Both the position numbers and the translations under genes were made by a program. From DLAJ01 sp964655525 (GTDB lineage Bacteria > Bacillota > Clostridia > Lachnospirales > Lachnospiraceae), in the NCBI GenBank assembly GCA_964655525.1, contig CAZZNE010000001.1, positions 325,901 through 389,900 on the forward strand: 64,000 nucleotides of DNA. Direction: 5' to 3'. The notes beneath the pieces were generated by a model. The model did no database searches. It was not told the DNA's origin and saw only the letters and a program-made list of their open reading frames with translations. Shown here piece by piece: positions 15,800 through 24,800 of this stretch (within the stretch, counting starts at the first letter, position 1; each line of letters opens with the position of its first letter).

Positions 15800-16831
15800 G
15801 TGGCAAAAAAGTATTACCCTGAATTGGATAAATTAAGAGGTGTCGCAATATTAATGGTGTTACTCTACCACTCCATCCTGGTATATCCCGTTGATCTGAC
15901 GCAGAATCTGTGGTGCAAATATCTGCATAGCCTTTTGTGGATGGCGGAGATGCCGCTTTTTTTTCTGATTTCCGGTTTTTGCTTTCAATATCGGGGACCG
16001 TACGGAACCTATCTGTCGGGGAAAATGCAAAGAATCCTTATACCGCATCTCGTATTCGGGGCGGCTGATACGCTGATCCGTGTGATCCCGAATCCGTTTG
16101 TCCACCGCACGGTTGACTGGCAGGGGGCGCTGAAGGAATTTTTTCTGGATGGAGCAAACGATTGGTTTTTATTGTCGTTATTTACGATTTTTCTGATCGC
16201 GCCGCTTGGAGCGAAGCTGTTGCAGCAAAAAGGCGGAACTGCGATGCTTTTTGCTTTGGCGCTGCTCTTGTTTTTGGCTTACCGCTATGTTCCGGCGGTG
16301 TTTTCTTTTCGGAATAGCAGTACATTCAATCTATATTTTGTGATCGGAATGATTCTTAGAAAGAAAAGAGAACAGGGTTTACCTGCGCGTATAGGTTTTA
16401 TGCTGCCTGCGTTTGTTGTCGGCGCGGCCGGATTTTACCTATTCATGCATCAGCACTGGATGGTGTATCTGAGTGCAAAGATATTTGCGGACGTTACGAT
16501 CGGTTATGTGCTGCGGCTTCTTTTGGAGCTTGTAACCTCGCTTGCCATCTGTTATGTGCTGTATTGTCTTGTGATATGGTTTCAGGACCGAAGCCGTATC
16601 GTTGACCATTTTTTCACGATCTGCGGCAAATATTCCCTGCAAATGTATTTATTGGACGGATATGCGCTTGTTGTGACGAGGATGCTGCTCGTCCGTGTGA
16701 TGAGGGTGGAGGCGCCGTTGCTGATCATTTTAGGAAATTTTGCGGCAGATACGGCGATCGTGCTTGCGGTGACGCATTGGATAGTAAGGCGTTTTAAGCT
16801 GACGAGGGTCTTATGCGGTCTGAGATCGTGA
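15800..16831 (+). CDS. Acyltransferase family 3 membrane protein
   Basis: A polytopic protein of about 343 residues starting at GTG 15800, with CAGGAG upstream. The family hallmark near the N-terminus is LDKLRGVAILMVLLYHS, with the R and H of the active site, and FFLISGFCF follows. Acyltransferase-3 proteins move acetyl, succinyl or similar groups onto sugars at the membrane. In this locus O-acetylation of the polymer or its lipid-linked precursor is the likely task. It is independent of the MBOAT system at the left end. The frame is open further upstream through the N run, but that extension has no support. Confidence 0.87.
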   Translation: MAKKYYPELDKLRGVAILMVLLYHSILVYPVDLTQNLWCKYLHSLLWMAEMPLFFLISGFCFQYRGPYGTYLSGKMQRILIPHLVFGAADTLIRVIPNPFVHRTVDWQGALKEFFLDGANDWFLLSLFTIFLIAPLGAKLLQQKGGTAMLFALALLLFLAYRYVPAVFSFRNSSTFNLYFVIGMILRKKREQGLPARIGFMLPAFVVGAAGFYLFMHQHWMVYLSAKIFADVTIGYVLRLLLELVTSLAICYVLYCLVIWFQDRSRIVDHFFTICGKYSLQMYLLDGYALVVTRMLLVRVMRVEAPLLIILGNFAADTAIVLAVTHWIVRRFKLTRVLCGLRS

Positions 16832-16902
16832 CGGCGGTGGTGCCGTCCGGAATGGCGGCAGTAAGATGCAGCCTGAAATAACGACAAAGAGGAGAAAAGA
16901 AC

Positions 16903-18096
16903 ATGGGCGTAATGCCTGCGGTAACGGTTGTACGGATTTTGATCGTGATGTTTGTGCTGCCACTGATGTGTGGTTCTTTTTTTGCTGCGCTCCTGCGGCG
17001 ACATGAGGGGCGCGGGTTTTTGCTCAATGCGTATGTGTTTGGCTGGATCGTTGTTTTTTGTCTGTTTGAGCTTGTCTGTACGCCCTATGTGGTGACACTC
17101 GGCAAATTCAGTAGTTTTTATAAGGTGTACAATCCTTTCCTTCTGGTTGCGGCGTTTGTCTCGATAACAGCGTCGGTAGTCGTGTTATGCAAGAGGAGAA
17201 AGCCTGCGGAAGATCAGGAAACCGGGATAAGCGGCGAGGAAGCGGGTGAGAAGGAGTACACAGCAGGGACAAGCGGAGAAGAGATGGATGGGGAAGAACG
17301 CGCAGCAGGGACAAGCAGGAGTGAAACGGACGGCAAAGCCGTCCGGGATAAGACAGCTTGGTGGGCATGGATTCTCTGGGCGGTTGTGATCGCTTCGGTA
17401 CTTGCACAGATGGTCTTTTTCTATTTTTATAATCATATGAACGGAGACGACTCCTACTATATCGCGCAGTCGGTGATCACGGATTTTGTGGATACGATGT
17501 ATCAGAGGGACGCCTATACCGGTACGCCGATGGGCTTGGACGTGCGGCACGCGCTTTCCGTACTGCCGATTTTTGTGACATGGCTTGGGCGGGTCTGCGG
17601 TCTGCACGCGGCAACGGCGGCGCATGCCGTTTTGGGACCGGTGCTGCTTGCGATATGTTATAGTACCTATGCGCTTATCGGGAGAGCACTGTTTTCGAAA
17701 AACCGCAACGTTGTGCCATTGTTTGTATTGCTTGTGCAGGTGTGGTATGTTTGGAGCAACGTGTCTATTTTTACGCCGGAAACCTTTTTGTATACAAGGA
17801 CGTGGCAGGGAAAAGCCGTGTTTGCCAATATCATTCTGCCGCTTGCGTTTTATCTGCTTTACCGTCTGTTGACCGAGTGGAAGGCTGTTTATATGGCGCT
17901 GCTGATAATCTTGAGCGTTGCGGGGATCTTTACGACGACGGCATCTGTCTATCTGCTTTCGGCGCTGTACGGCATTACGGCGCTGTACTGCCTGATTACG
18001 CAAAGACGATGGAAGAAATGCCTCTGTATTGCGGTCTGCGTCATACCCGCAGTTTTATACGGGCTGGTGTATCTTTGGCTGCTGCGGACGTGGTAG
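16903..18096 (+). CDS. Polytopic membrane protein of unknown function
   Basis: A 397-residue protein with several hydrophobic helices, at about residues 4-25, 44-62, 75-95, 150-170 and then several more toward the C-terminus. A charged loop at about residues 100-147 holds an imperfect duplication (AGTSGEEMDG and AGTSRSETDG). GDDSYYIAQS after a central helix resembles the acidic first-loop motif of GT-C transferases, but the family is not recognised with confidence. AGAGGAGAAAAG precedes the ATG. The next gene, also membrane-bound and unassigned, begins 15 bases downstream, and the two may act as one complex. Confidence 0.6.
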   Translation: MGVMPAVTVVRILIVMFVLPLMCGSFFAALLRRHEGRGFLLNAYVFGWIVVFCLFELVCTPYVVTLGKFSSFYKVYNPFLLVAAFVSITASVVVLCKRRKPAEDQETGISGEEAGEKEYTAGTSGEEMDGEERAAGTSRSETDGKAVRDKTAWWAWILWAVVIASVLAQMVFFYFYNHMNGDDSYYIAQSVITDFVDTMYQRDAYTGTPMGLDVRHALSVLPIFVTWLGRVCGLHAATAAHAVLGPVLLAICYSTYALIGRALFSKNRNVVPLFVLLVQVWYVWSNVSIFTPETFLYTRTWQGKAVFANIILPLAFYLLYRLLTEWKAVYMALLIILSVAGIFTTTASVYLLSALYGITALYCLITQRRWKKCLCIAVCVIPAVLYGLVYLWLLRTW

Positions 18097-18111
18097 GAAA
18101 GGAGGGGGCAT

Positions 18112-18927
18112 ATGGAAGAAACGATACGTGTGATATTGGAAACCTTGCGCAGTTATCGGGGGGAGAGCCTTTATCTTACCTATTATGCACTGGCGGTATG
18201 TTATCTTTTTATCAGGGAAAAAGAAAAACAGAAACGTTTGTTATTTTTATATGTTCCGCTCACGGTGTTTTTCCTGTTCGTGTTTCCCCCGACGGCGCAT
18301 CTGATCATACACACGATCATGGATAATGAGATTTTTTATCGGCAGCTTTGGCTTATGCCCTGCGCGGCGACGGTCTGCTATGCTCTCTGCCATGCGGCTG
18401 TGAATGCCAAATATGGAATTTTTAAGATATTTATATATGCGGCAGGAATCGCGGTTATGATCGCAGGGGGGAGCAATGCATTTCAGAACGGTAACTATAC
18501 ACTTGCGGAAAATCCGCAGCATCTCCCGCAGGCGGCGATCAACGTGTGCGATGAGATTCTGAACGATGACTTGGAGTACATGGTCGTCGCGGCGTTTCCG
18601 TTAAGCCTGATCGAATATACAAGGCAGTATACGGCGGAGATTGTATCTCCTTACGGAAGACCGGTCATCATTGATAAATGGCATGCGCATCATGAGCTGT
18701 ACGATGCGATCGAGGCGCCGATCCTGAATGCGGAGGAGCTTTCGACGCTGGCGCGCGCAGACGGGACGGCATGCATTGTAGTGTACAGCATCAAGCAGAT
18801 GGAAGGTAATATGGAAGATTATTACTTTTACCATGTCGCAACGGTAGATGGTTATGATATTTATATGGAGAAGTGGCTTGCTGAGCGGCATAATGGCTTT
18901 TCTATAGAGGAATCAAAAGGAGAATAA
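18112..18927 (+). CDS. Membrane protein of unknown function with extracytoplasmic domain
   Basis: A 271-residue protein. The first 115 residues or so contain four hydrophobic segments; the remaining 150 form a soluble domain with no motif I recognise. GGAGGGGG gives a strong ribosome site. It lies 15 bases after another unassigned membrane protein and 3 bases before the uronate epimerase gene, so all three are probably cotranscribed. The order of membrane segments then a soluble domain is reminiscent of the C-terminal half of GT-C enzymes, so this and the upstream gene could be two parts of a split transferase. That is inference only. Confidence 0.5.
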   Translation: MEETIRVILETLRSYRGESLYLTYYALAVCYLFIREKEKQKRLLFLYVPLTVFFLFVFPPTAHLIIHTIMDNEIFYRQLWLMPCAATVCYALCHAAVNAKYGIFKIFIYAAGIAVMIAGGSNAFQNGNYTLAENPQHLPQAAINVCDEILNDDLEYMVVAAFPLSLIEYTRQYTAEIVSPYGRPVIIDKWHAHHELYDAIEAPILNAEELSTLARADGTACIVVYSIKQMEGNMEDYYFYHVATVDGYDIYMEKWLAERHNGFSIEESKGE

Positions 18928-18930
18928 GAT

Positions 18931-19929
18931 ATGAAAGAGCTTGATACGGGGAAAACCTATTTAATCACGGGAGGAGCGGGTTTTATCGGTTATTTTTTAT
19001 CAAAGCGTCTTCTGGAGCAGGGTGCCCGTGTGATCGGTTTTGATAGTCTGACTGATTATTATGACGTGAGGCTGAAAGAGGAACGTCTGAAATATCTGAT
19101 GCAGCATGAGAAGTATACGTTTGTGAAGGGAAATCTTGCGGCGGAAAATGACGTAAGAGCGGTGTTTGAGGAATACCGCCCGGGAATTGTCGTCAATCTT
19201 GGCGCGCAGGCGGGCGTGCGACACAGCATCGATCATCCCGAATCCTATATTGAGTCGAATGTCATCGGGTTTTTCCGGATTCTGGAGGCGTGCCGCCATT
19301 ATCCCGTGCATCATCTCGTCTATGCGTCCTCAAGCTCTGTCTACGGTGGGAATGATAAAGTACCGTTTGAGACGACGGATCAGGTGGACCGCCCTGTCAG
19401 CCTGTATGCGGCGACGAAAAAATCAGACGAACTGATGGCGTATGCATACTGTAAGCTGTACGGTATCAAGGCGACGGGTCTTCGTTTCTTTACGGTTTAC
19501 GGACCGCTGGGACGTCCGGATATGGCTTATTTCAAATTTGCCAAAAAGATCATGGAGGGCGAACCGATCCAGATCTATAACAACGGCGATATGATGCGGG
19601 ACTTCACGTATATTGATGACATTGTCACGGGCGTTGTCAATATTCTATGTAATCCCCCTGCGGAGGATGAGCTGGGAGCCGCGTATAAAATATACAATAT
19701 CGGAAATCACAAGCCCGTTAAATTAATGGATTTCATTGAGACGCTGGAGCGCTGCCTTGGCAGGGAAGCGGTCAAAGAATATCTCCCGATGCAGCCGGGA
19801 GACGTGTACCAGACGTATGCGGATGTATCCGACCTGATGCGCGATTATGGCTTTCAGCCTGACACATCTATTGAAGACGGTCTGCGGGAATTCGTGGCAT
19901 GGTTTAAGGAATATTACCACTATGAATGA
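18931..19929 (+). CDS. UDP-glucuronate 4-epimerase
   Basis: A 332-residue extended SDR. It has the NAD motif TGGAGFIG near residue 13, an FDSLTDYYDVRLKEERL segment typical of UDP-glucuronate epimerases, GAQAGVRHSI, the S-S-S-V-Y-G segment and the catalytic YAATKKS. It should interconvert UDP-glucuronate and UDP-galacturonate using the product of ugd at 8230-9471. AAAGGAG lies 9 bases upstream. It ends the rightward operon and is followed by a strong terminator. Confidence 0.9.
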   Translation: MKELDTGKTYLITGGAGFIGYFLSKRLLEQGARVIGFDSLTDYYDVRLKEERLKYLMQHEKYTFVKGNLAAENDVRAVFEEYRPGIVVNLGAQAGVRHSIDHPESYIESNVIGFFRILEACRHYPVHHLVYASSSSVYGGNDKVPFETTDQVDRPVSLYAATKKSDELMAYAYCKLYGIKATGLRFFTVYGPLGRPDMAYFKFAKKIMEGEPIQIYNNGDMMRDFTYIDDIVTGVVNILCNPPAEDELGAAYKIYNIGNHKPVKLMDFIETLERCLGREAVKEYLPMQPGDVYQTYADVSDLMRDYGFQPDTSIEDGLREFVAWFKEYYHYE

Positions 19930-19947
19930 TACTTTGGATGATTTTGC

Positions 19948-19989
19948 AATAAAAAAAGGTTTGCGCATCAGCGCAAACCTTTTTTTATT
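19948..19989. terminator. Strong bidirectional terminator
   Basis: A perfect stem of at least 16 bases, AAAAAAAGGTTTGCGC against GCGCAAACCTTTTTTT (19951-19966/19971-19986), has a four-base loop. It serves both the epimerase gene and the convergent SGNH-like gene. Confidence 0.92.
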
Positions 19990-21007
19990 GCACATACTGC
20001 TTGTGTTTGTGTTCAACAAAGTCGATTACCTTATCGGCGATCATCTTGCGCACGGTATCCTTGACATGAACATCATCCGCCAGATATTCCTGCGCAGTTT
20101 CCACGTTGAGCGGGATGCCGAAATAATTATCAAGAAAAGAAACGCCGATCAATTCACACATGGCGCGCAGGGCGACAACGTAGCCCCCGAGATTTTCGTC
20201 CGTCTCACCGACGCGGCGGATATCTCCGGCACTTAATACACCGTTGCCCTCATCGTAGAAACAGAAAGTCGGCGCCATCACGATAAAGCGGATATGAGGG
20301 TACGCTTCATGAATGGCATCAATTCCCCTATAAAGTGCACCCGTCATGGCGGTGACCGCTTTGTCATCATTGCCATCAACCGTCTTATAACCGTTCAGAT
20401 AATCATAGGTTCCGTATCCGAGAAAGATCATATCGATCTGATTAAAGTCGATCATTTGAAGCTGTGTGATCGTCTGGTCAAAGGAAGGATCGTAAATGTC
20501 TGCCTCTGTCTTATAAGCCTCTAAAAGCGTAAAATCTCCGGATTTAATACAATAGGCAATGCGCACGAACGAAAACGCGTCCGTACAGTACTCTTCGTTA
20601 AACGTCTCATATCGGCATGCAAAGCTGGATCCGGGGAAACCACAGTTATACACGGTCGCTCCGGTAGCTGCAGCAGTCTGGGAAGAAATGCTGCTTTCCT
20701 GAGAACCATAGGTTAAAATATCATCGCCCAGAAACAAAATCTGTGTCTCTTTGTCCTCACGTCCTGCAAGCAGCTGGGAATCCATGACGCTGTAATAATC
20801 CATGGACTCTGACAGCAAAGCGTCGGGATCTTCGGGTCCGTCAAAGGAAAAGCGTGTCCCCTTGTTCCAGATCAAAATTTTTATCACACAAAATAGAAGG
20901 ACAAGAACGATCGCGGCAAGCGGAATTAAGATCAAAAGCCGCTGTCCGGAAAAAAAGCCGGTTCCTTCGTTTTCATAATCTTCATCAATCGGATGTCTCT
21001 GCCCCAT
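19985..21007 (-). CDS. Membrane-anchored SGNH-like protein with altered nucleophile motif
   Basis: A 340-residue protein with a cytoplasmic N-terminus, one transmembrane helix at about residues 24-46 and an external domain. The first SGNH block reads FLGDDILTYGS, where GDS would be expected, so the usual Ser is Asp. The last block LADDVHVKD keeps Asp and His, and GYGTYDYLNGY could be the block with Asn. The fold assignment is moderately secure, but esterase activity is doubtful. It may bind a glycan or work with an acyltransferase, as DltD-like and AlgJ-like proteins do. GAGAGGA precedes the start. Confidence 0.65.
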   Translation of the reverse strand: MGQRHPIDEDYENEGTGFFSGQRLLILIPLAAIVLVLLFCVIKILIWNKGTRFSFDGPEDPDALLSESMDYYSVMDSQLLAGREDKETQILFLGDDILTYGSQESSISSQTAAATGATVYNCGFPGSSFACRYETFNEEYCTDAFSFVRIAYCIKSGDFTLLEAYKTEADIYDPSFDQTITQLQMIDFNQIDMIFLGYGTYDYLNGYKTVDGNDDKAVTAMTGALYRGIDAIHEAYPHIRFIVMAPTFCFYDEGNGVLSAGDIRRVGETDENLGGYVVALRAMCELIGVSFLDNYFGIPLNVETAQEYLADDVHVKDTVRKMIADKVIDFVEHKHKQYVQ

Positions 21008-21112
21008 AAGGATGTCCTCTCTTGTTTGGTGTTACTATTTTTCCCTATTCTATTATATTTTTTCAGGATTGTCCAATAAAAAGAATATAAAAGAGTCAAA
21101 TCTTGTTACGCA

Positions 21113-21153
21113 AAACAAAAAGACCGGCCGGTCGAAGGCTGGTCTTTTTGTTT
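21113..21153. terminator. Terminator after zinc-ribbon gene
   Basis: Arms AAACAAAAAGACCGGCC and GGCTGGTCTTTTTGTTT pair with a short loop and carry A/T runs on both sides. It lies just downstream of the minus-strand zinc-ribbon gene. Confidence 0.8.
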
Positions 21154-21221
21154 GGAAAACGGCAGGCGGATGAATGGATTCATTCGATTCCTGTGCCGTA
21201 TGCCGCTGCACGAAAACAGGT

Positions 21222-21548
21222 TCAGGGCGTCGAAGCGCCACGCGGCGCAGAAGCATCCGCTATATAGAAGGTAACGGCGTCCGACTGGGCAGTTCTGTTG
21301 GCTTCCTGAAGCTTCTTATACCATTTGCTGTATTTATACATGCGATAATGTGCGGAAAGCTGTTCAAGCACCGTTTCGTTCTGACAGTCGCGTCGAAACA
21401 GTTCGCGTTCCTCTCGGTCCATACTCACATATTCCATATAGGGTATCCGAAGTTCAGTCAAAGGCTGTTCACATTTCGGACAATACATCTTATGTCCGTT
21501 TAACATATGGATTCTGGAACAGCGCTTACAGTAATGTACATACATCAT
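21222..21548 (-). CDS. Small zinc-ribbon protein of unknown function
   Basis: A 108-residue protein with four cysteines in two CxxC pairs (C7/C10 and C23/C26 in HYCKRCSRIHMLNGHKMYCPKC), a typical zinc ribbon. A charged helical segment rich in Arg, Tyr and Lys follows. The start has two ATG codons in tandem preceded by AGGAAAGAGG. It lies between two terminators and is probably transcribed alone, divergently from the large GH25 gene. The function is unknown; a regulatory or nucleic-acid role is possible but unsupported. Confidence 0.65.
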   Translation of the reverse strand: MMYVHYCKRCSRIHMLNGHKMYCPKCEQPLTELRIPYMEYVSMDREERELFRRDCQNETVLEQLSAHYRMYKYSKWYKKLQEANRTAQSDAVTFYIADASAPRGASTP

Positions 21549-21719
21549 AACGATAGCCTCTTTCCTGCAAAGACAAAAAATGTAAAAGTGGTACTACAAT
21601 TGTGCCTGTTCCTGCGATAAATGTCAAGGGGTACGCGATAAATAACGGAAAAATTTGTCACAAACAATTTGAATTTGCGCGCGTCTAATAAACAGACGGA
21701 TAAAAAAAGGCATCTTTGG

Positions 21720-21748
21720 TTGCTTAAAGAAACGGATAATGGTAAAAT
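21720..21748 (+). promoter_or_regulatory. Probable sigma-A promoter for the large GH25 gene
   Basis: TTGCTT (21720-21725) and TAAAAT (21743-21748) are separated by 17 bases and lie about 55 bases upstream of the gene start in a region without coding frames. Confidence 0.5.
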
Positions 21749-21803
21749 GTACAGGAAGTCATTGCAAATGCAATTGCCTTGACGTACGGAAATGAGGTTA
21801 TTT

Positions 21804-24800
21804 ATGGATCAGAAACAGCAGCAGTCACGGCTGGTACAAATGCCGTACATAAATGATGAGGAAGAAGAATTATTCGATCCTCTCAATCTGTTAGGAGAAG
21901 CGCCTTCACCGGCAGAAGGGGCCACGAAAACTATGGGGGCTGCAGGGGTGGAGGCGGCCGTGGAAACCGCGGGAACCGCAGGGACAGCAGCGCGGGATAA
22001 GAAAACCGATACCCCCGCTCCTGTCATGCGAAAGAAAAACGCAGAATACGCGAATGCACCGACCAAGGAAGTGACCTACGAAACGGACGAGCTTCCCGTG
22101 CTGAAACAAGATGATGCAGGGATTTCGGAGAAACCGGTGACGGTGAGACGCCCTTCAAGAGAAGGGGACGCCGCTCATGCAGGAACGCAGCCGCAGAGAA
22201 AAGCATCCGCGGACGGCCGGAGCGTATCGGGAAGCGGAGCGGCGCAGAGAAAAGCATCCGCGGACGGCCGGAGCGTATCGGGAAGCGGAGCGGCGCAGAG
22301 GAAAGCATCCGCGGACGGCCGGAGCGCATCGGGAAGCGGAGCGGCGCAGAGGAAAGCATCCGCGGACGGCCGGAGCGTATCGGGAAGCGGAGCGGCGCAG
22401 AGGAAAGCATCCGCGGACGGCCGGAGCGCATCGGGAAGCGGAGCGGCGCAGAGGAAAGCATCCGCGGATGGCCGGAGCGTATCGGGAAGCAGTACCAAGA
22501 GAAAACAGTCCGTCCATGAGCGGGATGCTGTGGAATATAGCGATGAAACAGAACGGAGCGCCGTCAGGAAAAAGAAAAAAAGCGAAGCCTCATTCGGAGA
22601 ACGCATGAGAGCCTTTTTTGAGGAAAAATTTGCCTCGTTCACCAAGATGGACTGGCTCGTATGCGGAACGGGTGTCGTTATCCTGCTTGCTATCATTGTT
22701 TTAGTGAGCGTATATTTTGTGCGTATGTCGGATGATGGCGAGAGCACGACGACGATGGAGGATGTCGGACATACGCTGGCGGATCTGGGGTTCGTCGGTG
22801 AGAGCGGACTTCTGGCAATCTCGGACGCGCAGCAGGCAAAGCAGCCGGTTATTACGCCGGAGGCGGATGGCAATGCGGACGATGTGCCTGGGGAACAGGA
22901 TGATCCGGAGGCGGTCATCTCGGTGCGTGTGAGCCTGACTTCAGTGGAAAAGGATCTGAAAGTGAAATTTACAAACAGTGCGACGGGGAAGTTGATCAAC
23001 AACGCGGCGTTCCGTGTCACACTCACGCCGTCCTCCGGCTCGGACATTGTCTACGAGGACGACGATATGGATGGCATCATCTATCATAACGCTATGACGC
23101 CCGGCACTTACGGTGTGAGGGTGGAAGCGCCGGAGCGGTATGAGATCGTGGAATGTGCCTCCAGCGTTCAGGTGCGCGATAAGATCGTTTATGAAAAGAT
23201 CGAGGTCGCGGATGAGATCAAGTCGGAATCGGAAGTCAATGTTGCGCTGGAAGATACCCAGATGAACGCTGTCATTGAGCAGGAAACCATAACGGGAACA
23301 CTCACCGACACGGTAGAGTGGGTGGAATCCACCAAAACGACGATCAATAATGATGCGGGATATTCAGAGATCCCGAAATCGGCGATCACGGATCCGGCGC
23401 TCGTTGCAGGCAGGACGTTTTATGCGTTGGCCGCACAGGGAAGCGAGGGCGGCGGAAATGAAGGCGGTGATACGTCGGAATCGACAGAGGCGCCGGAACC
23501 GACAAATACACCGGAACCGACGGATACGCCGAGTCCCACACCGACACAGACGCCGACACCGAGTCCAAGTCCGACGGATACGCCGACACCGAGTCCCACA
23601 CCGACGCAGACGCCGACTGTATCGGGCGTGACCGTAAAGGGAGCGCCGTCATCGGAGATGGCGATCGGAGATAAGGCAAATCTGACGGCGGAAGTGAGCA
23701 TGAGTCAGGGAAGCACGGCAGACTGCACGTTTGAATGGAAAAGCAGCGATACGAATGTGGTGAGCGTAAGCGGAAACGGAGCAAGCGCCGAGATCACGGC
23801 GAAGGCAGCGGGAAGCGCCAAGATCACCGTGACGGTAACGACAGCGGCAGGCGAAAAGACGGCGGAGTGTTCGATCACCGTGAAAGCGACGGCCGTTACG
23901 GCAAAGACGATCACGCTGGATAAGACAACGCTTGCAATGCAGCTTGGCACGGAACAGACATTGACCGCTACGCTGGAGATGACGGACGGAACTAAGTATA
24001 CGGATAAGAATCACCTGACATGGAGCAGCTCGAATGAGAATGTTGTCAAGGTGGATGACAGCGGAAAATTGACGCCGGTGGGAGCCGGAACCGCTAAAAT
24101 TACCGTAACGAGTAAGGATAAGGATTCAAAGGGCAATCTTCTGACAGTAACCTGCGACGTGACGGTGAGTACGACACTGTCCGTGAAGCTGGATAAGGAT
24201 AAGGTAGATGCATATGTCGGCACGAAGCTGACGCTTGTCGCGACCGTTGTGAAAGACGGGACAACGACAACGAGTGCAAAACAGGGAGTTGTTACATGGT
24301 CAAGTTCAGATAAATCCATTGCGACGGTCGATGAAAAAACCGGAGAGATCACGCCGATTAAAGAGGGAACGGTCACAATTTCCGCGACGACAGTGGACAA
24401 AGACGCAAACGGCTATCATCTGACGGTGAGCTGTACCGTGACCGTGAAAAAGGGAGAGCTCACCATAAAAATGGATAAGGATAAGGCGGAACTCGCCGTC
24501 GGCGCAAAGCTGACGCTCGTCGCAACGGTTGTAAAGAACGGAACAACAGCGACAAGCGCCGTGGAAAACTGGGTCACATGGTCAAGCTCGGATTCCAATA
24601 TCGCGACTGTCAATGAGAGAACGGGTGAAGTAACGGGCGTGAAGGCGGGAACGGTCACGATCACTGCAACGACGGTCGATAAGGATGCAAACGGGAACCG
24701 CCTGTCGGTAACATGTACGATCACGGTCAAAGGTACCGGGGCTACAGATACGACAACAAAGCTGAAAGACGCAAACGGCAATCAGGTCTATATCAAAAAT

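Noticed and set aside
15432..15836. Open frames crossing the N run
   Set aside because: They read through 100 unknown bases and an artificial 55-base duplication; only the acyltransferase start at 15800 is supported.
22175..23047. Long minus-strand open frame opposite the GH25 repeats
   Set aside because: It is produced by the tandem repeat and G/C-rich codon use of the plus-strand gene; it has no ribosome site and no recognisable domain.
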